From Gammaproteobacteria bacterium (GTDB taxonomy: Bacteria > Pseudomonadota > Gammaproteobacteria > DSM-19610), in NCBI GenBank assembly GCA_015494295.1, contig WGBO01000030.1:1-41055 (forward strand): a DNA stretch of 41,055 nucleotides, given 5' to 3'. This document shows, in pieces, positions 1-7,455 of this stretch. Positions within the stretch are counted from its first letter, which is position 1; the number at the start of each line of letters is the position of its first letter. A program made the position numbers and the translations under genes. The notes below the pieces were generated by a model. That model saw only the letters and a program-made list of their open reading frames with translations. It did not search any database and was not told the DNA's origin.

Positions 1-29
1 CGCAGCGAGAATCCCGGTTCGGTGCGCAT

Positions 30-569
30 TCACCACATGAGATCGTCAGGCACCTTGTAGTCGGCGTAGGGATCGTTCTCGTCGCACTCATCCGGCGCGC
101 CGGCGACCGTAATCACAGCGCTCTCGTCACGGGCGCGGATCTTGTCGGCGACGCTTGCCGGCACCACTTCATAGCCATCGCCGAAGCGCACAATGGAAAG
201 AACTCCGCTGGCAAGCTTGTCGCGCATCTCTTCGGTCACGAACAGTTTGCGTATCGCCTTGCCATCCTGGAAGTTGTAGCCCACTTCCGCGTCCTCCCGT
301 GAAACGCGGTTGCGCTCGATCAACTGACGAACCTGGGCGCGAATGGCCTTTTCCCCGGCCTCGGCCTTGCGCTGCTCGTTGAGTTCGCGGTCGCGCGCGG
401 CGCTGGCCGCCGCGGTGCGCCGCGCTGCCTCGGCGGCCTCCCGCGCCTCGGCCTGTTTCCCGGTCTTGCCAGCCTTCTGTTGCTTGTAGCGGGACTTCTT
501 GGCCTTGTTGAGCTTGTCCTTGCTGACCAGTCCGGCCTTGAGCAACTGGTCGCCAAACAGGTTTGCCAT
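30..569 (-). CDS. yaiL: DUF2058 (YaiL-like) nucleoid-associated/unknown protein
   Basis: A 179-residue protein of the DUF2058/YaiL family. Its function is not established. The N-terminus (MANLFGDQLLKAGLV) is followed by a very Lys/Arg/Ala/Glu-rich, probably helical stretch (about residues 18-75) and a globular C-terminal half. It ends in DPYADYKVPDDLMW, almost the same as my recollection of E. coli YaiL, which makes the family call firm. I chose the ATG at 569 because AAGGA lies just upstream and because the homologous protein starts here; the frame stays open further upstream without coding character. It lies 43 nt behind the exonuclease gene on the same strand and may be cotranscribed with it. 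The highly charged middle could bind nucleic acid, but that is inference. Confidence 0.9.
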   Translation of the reverse strand: MANLFGDQLLKAGLVSKDKLNKAKKSRYKQQKAGKTGKQAEAREAAEAARRTAAASAARDRELNEQRKAEAGEKAIRAQVRQLIERNRVSREDAEVGYNFQDGKAIRKLFVTEEMRDKLASGVLSIVRFGDGYEVVPASVADKIRARDESAVITVAGAPDECDENDPYADYKVPDDLMW

Positions 570-612
570 CGTTTGTTCCTTTTCGTTGTTGTGCGTGTAA
601 AACAGGCGGGCG

Positions 613-1494
613 CTAGCGCCGGGAATAACGTCGCTTCGCGTCGTAACGGTCCATCGGCAAAACCCCGGGGGCGCGCGGGTAGATTTCCCGGTTGAGGTAC
701 AGCATCTCATCGTCGACCTGGTCTTCCGGCAGATCCTTGTACCAGGCCTTGCGCACGCCTTCCCCGCCCGGCGACCAGCGGTAACCGCGCTGGCGCAACA
801 CGTCCTTCTTCTGGAAGGGCGCACGGTCCGCCCAGATGCGCACGTCGGTACGGGCGGCACTGTCCAGCAGGCGCTTCAGCACCCGTTCGCCGCTCGGCAG
901 GCGCTGGGCGAGCAGTTCGATACCGGCCTGGCAGTCCACCGTGGCTCGGTGGCCCTCGTAGAAGAAGCCGTATTTGTACCCGAGGTACTCCAGCTTGACG
1001 CCCTCGAAACCTTCCTCGTTCCAGTTGACGTCGGCAATCGAACAGGCCCAGTCGATGTCCTCGAAACCGGCATGCACCGATTCCACGAAAGGCCTGTCGA
1101 AACGGGCATTGTGAGCAACCACCAGCGCCGTCCCATCCAGAAACCGCGCCACCTCGTCGGTGTCGATCGCCTGCCCGGCCACCATCTCGTCGGTAATGCC
1201 GGTAATGCGGGTGATGAACGGCGGAATCGGCATGCCCGGGTCCTGCAGTGCGTTGTAGGCCGGCAGCACGCGGTAGATACGTCCCTCGGCGTCAAACTCG
1301 AACGGCACCATGGCCAGTTCGATCACCTTGTCGGTGTCCGGGTCGAGACCGGTGGCTTCGGTGTCCAGGTAGATGCCGATACGGGTATCGGCGCCGCTAT
1401 CCTCGTGGTAGCGCTCGACCGGTTTGAGACGACGGATGACCTTGTAGTCACCGCTGGCGGTCAACTGGTCGATGAGGGGCTGCTGGTTGCTCAT
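613..1494 (-). CDS. DEDDh-family 3'-5' exonuclease (DnaQ-like)
   Basis: A 293-residue protein with an N-terminal DnaQ/RNase T-type exonuclease domain, expected to remove nucleotides from 3' ends of DNA or RNA using two metal ions. The acidic motifs are visible in order: DTEATGLD (Exo I, D and E), HNARFDRPF (Exo II, D) and GHRATVDC (Exo III, H and D of the DEDDh subclass). The roughly 90-residue C-terminal part has W and Y-rich segments (RWSPGGEGVRKAWYKD) and is not a known domain to me. The start at the ATG of MSNQQP is preceded by AGGAC; an upstream in-frame start would add 11 residues. It is not DnaQ epsilon itself, since the flanking genes are unrelated to the replisome. The exact substrate is unknown. 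Confidence 0.88.
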   Translation of the reverse strand: MSNQQPLIDQLTASGDYKVIRRLKPVERYHEDSGADTRIGIYLDTEATGLDPDTDKVIELAMVPFEFDAEGRIYRVLPAYNALQDPGMPIPPFITRITGITDEMVAGQAIDTDEVARFLDGTALVVAHNARFDRPFVESVHAGFEDIDWACSIADVNWNEEGFEGVKLEYLGYKYGFFYEGHRATVDCQAGIELLAQRLPSGERVLKRLLDSAARTDVRIWADRAPFQKKDVLRQRGYRWSPGGEGVRKAWYKDLPEDQVDDEMLYLNREIYPRAPGVLPMDRYDAKRRYSRR

Positions 1495-1575
1495 GAAATG
1501 TCCTGCGGGGCGTTTGCAATCGCGCAATTTACCAGATCGGGGCCGGGCTGGATACGAACACGGGCACAGGAAACT

Positions 1576-3147
1576 TCAGGTATTTTCCCTGGCGAGTTCG
1601 CCCAGGCGCGCCGCAAGCGCCGCGATATCCCCAACCGCACTGTCGACGACGATCCGCCGCGCCCCCTCGGGGAGCCGTTCCAGCGGCCGGTAAGCCCGCA
1701 ATTGCCGCTCCAGAACTTCCAGCCCGGCCTCCGAGGCCTCGCCCGCCGCCTGGCGCCGCGCCCGCAGGCGGCGGCGCAACTCCTCCGGCCCGGCGCGGCA
1801 ATCCAGAACCACGCTCGGCAGCCCGCGCGAACGCGCGATATCGACAAACGGGGCCATGCGCTCCTGTTCCAGAAACGTCGCATCCACGATCACGCTATAG
1901 CCCGCGTCGAGCACGCCCGCGGCCAATTGCGTCAGCCGCGCATAGGTTCGATCGCTGGCGGCGGGATCATAGATGCCACTACCGACACCCGACCCGGTGC
2001 GCGCCCGCGGCGAAAATCCGTACAGGCGCTTGCGCTCGATGTCCGAACGTACCCGGATGGCCGGCAGCGATTCCAGCAGGGACTGGCTGACGGTGGTCTT
2101 GCCGGAACCCGACACCCCGTGCATCAGGATCAGCAGTGGCCGCGACGATTGCGTGTAACGCCGCGCGAGTTCCACGTAGCGGCGATAGTCATTGAGTATC
2201 GCGGCGCGCTCGTCGTCCGTGACATCGGGCTGACAGGCGCGCAGGCAGTCGACCTTGGCGCGCACCATCGCCCGGTAAACCCGGTAGTAGCGCAACAGGG
2301 CCAGGCCTTCGTAATCGCCACTGTACTCCAGCCAGACATTCAGAAAACGGCTCGCCAGCCCGGTCTGCGCGCGGTGGTCCAGGTCCATGACCATGAATGC
2401 CACCTCGCTGATGATATCGATCCAGCGCAGGCTGTCGTTGAACTCGATACAGTCGAAAGCCAACGGCCTGCCATCCACCAGCGCAATGTTGCGCAGGTGC
2501 AGGTCACCGTGACACTCGCGGACGAAGCCTTCCTTGCGTCGTTCCTCCATCATCGTCCGCAACCGCCGGAATTCGGACCAGGACCAGTCGCGCAGCGGCA
2601 GCAGGGCTTCTCGATCCTGCTCCCCGGCCAGACACGCCAGTATCTGCCGGAAGTTCTCCTCCACCGGCGCCTGCACACGATCCGGCGCGCCGTAACCGGC
2701 GCCAGCCTCCGCCACCGCCGCACGCGCGTGGAAGTCGGCTATGCGGCGCGCCAGCTCGTCGAGCAGCCCGGGATGCAGCCGCCCATTCTCCAGCAGTTGG
2801 TCGAATTGCGAATCCTGTTCGAATTCACGCATGAACACGGCGTACTCGATCACCTTGCCATCGCCGTCCAGGCGCGCACCTTCCCGGATCGCCACCACGT
2901 CGAGGTAGAGTTCCGGCGCCAGCCGGCGGTTCAGGCGCAGTTCCTCGGCACAGAAATGGTGGCGCCGTTCCAGCGAGGAAAAATCGAGAAAACCGAAATT
3001 CACGGGCTTCTTGAACTTGTAGGCGTAGTCGCCGGTCAACAGCACCAGCGAGATATGCGTCTCGACCACCGCAAAACGTTTCACCGGATGCGGGAACGAG
3101 CCGGACTTCTGTAACGATTCGACGAGCCGATGCAATCTGTCACTCAT
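1576..3147 (-). CDS. Fusion of aminoglycoside-phosphotransferase-like kinase and P-loop ATPase
   Basis: A 523-residue two-domain protein. Residues 1-330 are an APH/choline-kinase-like domain with the catalytic loop HGDLHLRN at 213-220 and the metal-binding region DCIEFND at 232-238. Residues 335-523 are a P-loop kinase-like domain (COG0645 type) with Walker A GVSGSGKT at 344-351. The fusion is a recurrent conserved architecture (COG2187 plus COG0645) whose substrate is unknown. It should not be read as an antibiotic-resistance gene. The start ATG at 3147 is followed by a clean amphipathic N-terminus. It is transcribed toward the exonuclease gene with an 81-nt gap, and an independent terminator-like hairpin lies upstream of it, so it probably has its own promoter. 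Confidence 0.87.
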   Translation of the reverse strand: MSDRLHRLVESLQKSGSFPHPVKRFAVVETHISLVLLTGDYAYKFKKPVNFGFLDFSSLERRHHFCAEELRLNRRLAPELYLDVVAIREGARLDGDGKVIEYAVFMREFEQDSQFDQLLENGRLHPGLLDELARRIADFHARAAVAEAGAGYGAPDRVQAPVEENFRQILACLAGEQDREALLPLRDWSWSEFRRLRTMMEERRKEGFVRECHGDLHLRNIALVDGRPLAFDCIEFNDSLRWIDIISEVAFMVMDLDHRAQTGLASRFLNVWLEYSGDYEGLALLRYYRVYRAMVRAKVDCLRACQPDVTDDERAAILNDYRRYVELARRYTQSSRPLLILMHGVSGSGKTTVSQSLLESLPAIRVRSDIERKRLYGFSPRARTGSGVGSGIYDPAASDRTYARLTQLAAGVLDAGYSVIVDATFLEQERMAPFVDIARSRGLPSVVLDCRAGPEELRRRLRARRQAAGEASEAGLEVLERQLRAYRPLERLPEGARRIVVDSAVGDIAALAARLGELARENT

Positions 3148-3205
3148 GCTGGTGCCCTGGCGATCCTGAACCCGGTCTCTACACTACCATTCATTTTCCG
3201 TCGGG

Positions 3206-3239
3206 TATAAAAAAACCGGCCCTTCCGGGGGCCGGTTTC
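3206..3239 (-). terminator. Rho-independent terminator of the peroxidase gene
   Basis: Read on the minus strand, AAACCGGCCC and GGGCCGGTTT pair in a GC-rich stem, and the 3' arm runs into a T-tract. It starts about 25 nt past the stop codon of the cytochrome c peroxidase. The hairpin with its U-run fits an intrinsic terminator for that gene and separates it from the kinase-fusion gene downstream. Confidence 0.85.
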
Positions 3240-3263
3240 GCAACACGCGTAAAGTGGCCGGTT

Positions 3264-4679
3264 TTACTCGACCAGGGGTAAGCCGCTTGGCACCCGCTTC
3301 GGAACGTCCGAACGCAGGTCGATGCTGGAGGGATCCGTCAGCGCGTTCAGGAAGTCTATGATGCGGTCGACGTCCTCGTCGCTATAGGCCATCGGTGGGA
3401 GCTCGTTATGCGCCGCAATGAAGTCGACACGATCGGGATCATTCATGGTGATGAAGTCCAGCGCATCGAGATCGTCTCGAGACGGCAGCACGGCCTGAGA
3501 CTGGTCATAGTTATACAGCGCGCTGATGGTGTCGATATGGTGTTCGACGACGGCACGCAGCGTATTGTAGGCGCCAGAGTGTCCATAAGGCGCAGTCAGT
3601 GCCACATTACGCAGGGTCGGGGTACGGAACTTCAGGGTGTCCGCGGGATCGCCTGTGACCTGTTCGCGACCGAAGTCCTCGTGTCCTCCCGTCTTGCCCG
3701 GGCTGTTGCTGCCGCGGCCCGCACCGATCTGCGGCATGGCAATGGCATGGAAGCTGTTGTCGGTCTGGAACGGACCACTGTGGCACTGCGCGCAACTGTT
3801 GCCATAGCCGTCCCCCTCGTAGAACAGTTTCATGCCTTCCACGGCATTCTCACTCATGGCGTCTTCATCGCCACGCAGATAACGGTCGAAGGGACTGTTG
3901 TCCGCGCGCCATGCAACCCCCTCGAAAGCCGAAATGGCGTTCGCCGCGTGGGCGTAGGTAATATCGGACGCGTCCATCACATCACCCGGGAAAGCCGCCT
4001 TGAACATCTCGACGTACTCCGGAATGGCCTGCAGACGCTGGGCAAGCTGCTCCCAGACGCCGCCCGGACCCGCCAGGTTGCCCGCAGCGGCAGCATCGGC
4101 AATCGGGTTTTCACCCGCCTGGCCCGCCATTTCGGCCGCGGAGGTCACCGGGAACATGGCCTGGCAGGCCAGTACGTTCTCAAGGTTGTCCGGCAGGTCG
4201 GCGCCGGCAGGCGTCTTGCAGCCGCTCGGGAAGGAAGGGTCGACCTGGACGCGACCGTCGTGGAACAACACCGTGAAGGCATGCGCGCCCAGGTTGAAGA
4301 CCGGCGGTGCGTTACGCGGAACACGTTCGTGGATGGCGTCGGCGCCGCTACCGGTGTTGCGTGTGACGCCAAGCCCCACACCACCCTCGCCGACCGGTAG
4401 AGACAGACCGTCGCCGGTATCAGTCAGGGAATGATGACAAGTGCCACAGGAGATGTTCATGTTGCCACTCAGGATCTTGTCGAACATCAGATTCTTGCCC
4501 AATTCAACCTTCTCGGGCGAGGGGTTGCGGAAGTCAGCGTCACCCACAGCGGCGGGAAGCATCATTTCGTAGTCATCGTCATGGTGATCCCGGTCACCAC
4601 CCTTTTTCTTCGCCAGAGCCGGTCCGCTGACAGCAAGGATCGAGGCGATGGAAATCGCTAGAATATTTTTATATATCAT
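3264..4679 (-). CDS. Di-haem cytochrome c peroxidase (MauG/CcpA family)
   Basis: A 471-residue secreted di-haem protein of the bacterial cytochrome c peroxidase/MauG family. Members reduce H2O2 or carry out haem-based oxidations in the periplasm, with electrons from small cytochromes c. A Sec signal peptide (MIYKNILAISIASILAVSGPALA) is followed by a short charged His/Asp-rich linker. The two haem-binding motifs are CGTCH at 78-82 and CAQCH at 296-300. It is longer than classical CcpA (about 320-350 residues), with extra loops containing additional Cys (near 154 and 172), so the true activity may be MauG-like. The start is the ATG at 4679, with GGAGG eight bases upstream; the in-frame TTG upstream overlaps this ribosome site. 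A regulator gene is divergent from it. Confidence 0.9.
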   Translation of the reverse strand: MIYKNILAISIASILAVSGPALAKKKGGDRDHHDDDYEMMLPAAVGDADFRNPSPEKVELGKNLMFDKILSGNMNISCGTCHHSLTDTGDGLSLPVGEGGVGLGVTRNTGSGADAIHERVPRNAPPVFNLGAHAFTVLFHDGRVQVDPSFPSGCKTPAGADLPDNLENVLACQAMFPVTSAAEMAGQAGENPIADAAAAGNLAGPGGVWEQLAQRLQAIPEYVEMFKAAFPGDVMDASDITYAHAANAISAFEGVAWRADNSPFDRYLRGDEDAMSENAVEGMKLFYEGDGYGNSCAQCHSGPFQTDNSFHAIAMPQIGAGRGSNSPGKTGGHEDFGREQVTGDPADTLKFRTPTLRNVALTAPYGHSGAYNTLRAVVEHHIDTISALYNYDQSQAVLPSRDDLDALDFITMNDPDRVDFIAAHNELPPMAYSDEDVDRIIDFLNALTDPSSIDLRSDVPKRVPSGLPLVE

Positions 4680-4996
4680 ACATATAACCTCCAATTTGGT
4701 GTGCCGCTGGCGGGCGGCTCAATCCGGAATGAAAACGGCTCATCGACAAAATACCGCTCTAGCCGGCCGTTGATCCGATCATCACTAGGGGAATTACAGT
4801 AGATATGTTAGCAACTTCCCTGTCTAGTATAATATTGAAAAAGGATGGAACTTTTCTAATTCTGTTATTTATTATATTTTTCATCACCTTATACTAACTT
4901 TTGACAGTACAAACCCGTAACATATTGACTTGATCAAATAAATTACCAATAATCAAAAGGGTATTCTGGAATTAGACCAGGTCCAGGTAGGTGTTT
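4680..4996. promoter_or_regulatory. AT-rich divergent intergenic region
   Basis: This 317-bp gap separates the peroxidase gene (left, minus) from the receiver-AraC regulator (right, plus). It is strikingly AT-rich between about 4800 and 4960 compared with its surroundings. It holds a good sigma-70-type promoter for the plus strand (separate entry). On the minus strand several TATAAT-like hexamers occur (for example near 4870-4880), but none has a convincing -35 partner. The palindrome TTGATCAA lies at 4930-4937. No ORF with coding character is visible. Confidence 0.6.
4925..4953 (+). promoter_or_regulatory. Sigma-70-like promoter of the receiver-AraC gene
   Basis: TTGACT at 4925-4930 and AATAAT at 4948-4953 are separated by 17 bp. 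Both are five of six matches to the sigma-70 consensus. Transcription would start near 4960, about 37 nt before the ATG of the regulator. The palindrome TTGATCAA overlaps the spacer and could be an operator. Confidence 0.55.
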
Positions 4997-5770
4997 ATGG
5001 GAATACCTGTAGTGCTCTGGGCGGCCCTGTCGGACAACGACAGCTCTCACCTGACCCAACCGCTGTCGCGGCAATGCGAACTGCACCGCATCACCCGGGT
5101 CGACGATATTCCCGGCCAGATCGCCCGCCGTCAACCCGACCTCTTATGCTTCGATTTCGACTATCCCACCTTCGCGGGCCTGACCAGCCTGCGCGAAACC
5201 AAGCAGCGTTACCCGTCCCTTCCCATACTGATGTTGACCGGTTCGGGGTCGGAGGCACTGGCGGTATGGGCGCTGCGCAGCCGCATCTGGGACTACTTCA
5301 CCAAACCGGTCGACAAAGAGGAATTGTTGTCCCGCATTCACCTGATCGGCGGACTCGGGGAATATGAGAAATCCGGCGCCCGGCGGATCGCCATGCCGGC
5401 GCCGCCGGTGCCTGTGCAGTTCCGGGTCGGCCCACGAAGCGGCAATCACCCGACCTTCCGCGCGTTGTCCTATATCGAAAACCACTTCCACGAGAAACTG
5501 TCCTTGCATGCCGTGGCCGCCTGCTGCGGCATGGAAGCCACAGCGTTCAGCCACGCCTTCAAGAACGAGCACGGCTACACCTTCCGCGAGTTCCTGCAAC
5601 AACGCCGTATCGAGAAGGCCGTGGAACTTCTCAGGCACACCGACACCTGCATCCTGGAAATTGCCTGCGCGGTGGGCTTCAGGGATCCATCCCAGTTCAC
5701 CCGCATGTTCAAACGCCACATGGGCGTCACGCCGTCGGAATTCCGTGCCGCGCACCGCGGCGAAAGCTGA
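4997..5770 (+). CDS. Receiver-domain AraC-family transcription regulator
   Basis: A 257-residue protein with an N-terminal response-regulator receiver-like domain (about 4-125) and a C-terminal AraC/XylS helix-turn-helix pair (about 155-252). The receiver has D53/D55 in CFDFD as candidate phosphorylation sites, T81 and K103 (FTKPV). The HTH part contains the typical FREFLQQRRIEKA and DPSQFTRMFKRHMGVTP segments. It lacks the usual AraC effector-binding domain, so control is expected through phosphorylation or the receiver fold. No cognate kinase is adjacent. The peroxidase gene is divergent and is the natural first candidate target, by inference. An alternative GTG start two codons upstream (4991) cannot be excluded; the ribosome site is weak for both. 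Confidence 0.85.
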   Translation: MGIPVVLWAALSDNDSSHLTQPLSRQCELHRITRVDDIPGQIARRQPDLLCFDFDYPTFAGLTSLRETKQRYPSLPILMLTGSGSEALAVWALRSRIWDYFTKPVDKEELLSRIHLIGGLGEYEKSGARRIAMPAPPVPVQFRVGPRSGNHPTFRALSYIENHFHEKLSLHAVAACCGMEATAFSHAFKNEHGYTFREFLQQRRIEKAVELLRHTDTCILEIACAVGFRDPSQFTRMFKRHMGVTPSEFRAAHRGES

Positions 5771-5899
5771 ACGCATCGACCCGGCCGGTGGATTCAAGCC
5801 CGCGCGGCCCGAACGCTATACTGCCGCCATCGTTTCGCGGGCTGTCAGTGGATGCTCACCAATCGCCTGGTCTTTCGACGGATATTCAGTTGGGCCGCT

Positions 5900-6160
5900 G
5901 AAACCGGAACGCGCCTGTCCGGCGGACAGCGCCAGCGCATCATGATCGCGCGAGCTGGCCCAGCGTCCCGCACTGCTGATCCTCGACGAGACCACCAGCA
6001 CACTCTACCCGGACAGTGGGAGCGCGGTGCTGGATACCATTCACACCCTGCGGGGCAGACTGACCCTGCTCGCCATCACCCACCGTCGGCCATGGTGGCA
6101 GCCGCCGACCGGGTCTACCGGCTGGAGCAGGGGCACGCGGTGGCGGTACGGCCGGCGTTC
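5900..6160 (+). pseudogene. Decayed ABC-exporter ATPase fragment (two frameshifts)
   Basis: Only the C-terminal part of an ABC-exporter nucleotide-binding domain remains, split over two frames. The first frame gives TGTRLSGGQRQRIMIAR (ABC signature, about 5903-5953). The second frame gives RELAQRPALLILDETTST (Walker B, DE) through LTLLAITHR (H-loop). The first frame then resumes with SAMVAAADRVYRLEQG. A two-base loss in a CG run near 5949 and a one-base loss near 6087 would account for both breaks. No Walker A, Q-loop or membrane domain is present. The D-loop reads STLYP where SALDP is usual, a further sign of decay. It is the relic of a type I secretion or multidrug exporter gene and encodes no functional protein. 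Confidence 0.8.
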
Positions 6161-6257
6161 AGGGGCTCGGATTCGGACACTCGGCGTGTATCGTCGCGAT
6201 CCCCGCCACCGGGCGCTATACTTCACCGCCATCATAATCCTCACATCAGGTCCAGGG

Positions 6258-7028
6258 ATGATCGCACACCGGAAAGTCGAACCCCCCGTCACGCCCCGCA
6301 TCGTCCGCACCACGCCGCGGCAACGGCTGGCGCGGCTGGCCGTGTTGCTGGCGGGCGCCCTGCTGCTGCTCTGGGCGGCCTACCAGTACGGACGCGCCTC
6401 GCCCCCGGACGCGCCCCGGCGGACGGCTCAGGCGCAGACGGACGATGGCGGCACACAACGCAACGCCGAACTGGCGCGGGAAAACGCGTCTCTCAAGGCA
6501 CGCATTGCCGAACTGGAACAAGGCCTGTCGGCGGCGCGGGCGGCCCTGGCGCGTGCCCGGAGCACACGCGGCGAACCGGCCGCGCGTCCTGGTGCATCGA
6601 CACCCGCAACCTCGCCCGCGGCAGGCCAGGTGACGAAGGCCGCGCCGAAGCCGCCGTCACCGGCGCCCGCCAGCAAACCGTTCCAGCTCGAAATCACCAA
6701 CGTGCGGATCGATCCGGCGGCGAAGCCCGGCCACTATGACCTCGCCCTCACCGTGCGCGATGCCGCGGACACCAACGCGCGGCTGGCCGGTACCCTGTGG
6801 ATCGCCATCGATGGCCTGTCGGGCAAGACCCCCACCCGGCTGTCGTTCCGGCAACTGTCCGGCGACAAGCGCGGCCACGTGAAGCTCGCTTTCTCGGGCC
6901 ACCAGCCGGTGCGGGAACGCATCAGCCTGCCGGCCGGTTTCACGCCCCGCCGGCTGATCCTCGAAGCCAAGCCCTACGGCGACAAATACAGCGGCGACGC
7001 CCGGGCCGTCGACTGGCCCACACCATAA
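6258..7028 (+). CDS. Membrane-anchored coiled-coil protein (DUF6776-like)
   Basis: A 256-residue protein of unknown function. A basic N-terminus is followed by one membrane segment (about residues 26-45, LAVLLAGALLLLWAAYQYG). Next come a coiled coil (about 68-105, with NAELARENASLKARIAELE), an Ala/Pro-rich linker, and a C-terminal beta-rich domain starting at FQLEITNVRIDP and ending in W. The layout fits the gammaproteobacterial DUF6776 group as I remember it; this is a family guess. The protein should sit in the inner membrane with its C-terminal domain in the periplasm. I chose the ATG at 6258, preceded by AGG-type sequence; the frame is open far upstream across the ABC relic, which is not coding in this gene. 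It converges with the next gene, 9 bp apart. Confidence 0.75.
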   Translation: MIAHRKVEPPVTPRIVRTTPRQRLARLAVLLAGALLLLWAAYQYGRASPPDAPRRTAQAQTDDGGTQRNAELARENASLKARIAELEQGLSAARAALARARSTRGEPAARPGASTPATSPAAGQVTKAAPKPPSPAPASKPFQLEITNVRIDPAAKPGHYDLALTVRDAADTNARLAGTLWIAIDGLSGKTPTRLSFRQLSGDKRGHVKLAFSGHQPVRERISLPAGFTPRRLILEAKPYGDKYSGDARAVDWPTP

Positions 7029-7037
7029 GTCGCCTGC

Positions 7038-7316
7038 CTACAGCGCCTTGCCCGCCAGCGTCGGCGTCTTGTCGGTACGCGTTTCCAGCTTCAGGTAGCT
7101 CAGCAGGCGCACACTGCCCTCCGCGTGCAACTGCGCATGGATACGCCCGACCACCGCCAGGATATCGTCCAGATCACCCTCGATATTGGTGCCCGACGCG
7201 TGTGTCTCCACGATGAAGTCGCCATCTCCGAGCATCTCGACCACACGGCCCACCTGCCGCCGCACCGACACACCCTCGCCAATCGGCACCACCTGCAATT
7301 CCGCCGTTGCCTTCAT
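7038..7316 (-). CDS. MTH1187/YkoF-family thiamine-binding protein
   Basis: A 92-residue cytosolic protein of the MTH1187 (DUF77) family. Members form ferredoxin-like-fold oligomers, and some bind thiamine or related molecules. Characteristic pieces are the start of the first strand (AELQVVPIGEGVSVRRQVGR), the middle segment VETHASGTNIEGDLDDI, and the long helix VGRIHAQLHAEG. The ATG at 7316 has GGAGGAG eight bases upstream, so I prefer it over the in-frame start six codons earlier. No thiamine biosynthesis gene is nearby, so its role here is unclear. Confidence 0.85.
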   Translation of the reverse strand: MKATAELQVVPIGEGVSVRRQVGRVVEMLGDGDFIVETHASGTNIEGDLDDILAVVGRIHAQLHAEGSVRLLSYLKLETRTDKTPTLAGKAL

Positions 7317-7394
7317 TTTCCACACTCCTCCCAACTTTCCATGGGCTCAGACTCGATTGAAAAAATTGCCTCCGCCTCTTTTTTCGGGACGGGG

Positions 7395-7434
7395 ATAAAA
7401 AATGCCGGCGGGGCGTTGAGCCCGGCCGGCATCG
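7395..7434 (-). terminator. Rho-independent terminator behind fusA2
   Basis: On the minus strand GATGCCGGC pairs with GCCGGCAT around a loop and is followed by a T-run (TTTTTATC). It begins about 25 nt past the fusA2 stop codon and is a convincing intrinsic terminator for that gene. Confidence 0.85.
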
Positions 7435-7455
7435 GTGAAGGAATGGTGCAAGGTG

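Noticed and set aside
949..3114. Long plus-strand open frame of 721 codons opposite the exonuclease and kinase-fusion genes
   Set aside because: It mirrors the real minus-strand genes, which carry recognisable motifs, and its composition (H, Q, R-rich) is typical of an antisense shadow in GC-rich DNA.
1576..3147. Reading the APH-like domain as an aminoglycoside resistance gene
   Set aside because: It is fused to a P-loop kinase in a chromosomal housekeeping context, an architecture that is widespread and not linked to resistance.
4925..4937. TTGACTTGATCAA as an FNR box upstream of the AraC-type regulator
   Set aside because: The half-sites are three rather than four bases apart, so it does not fit the consensus.
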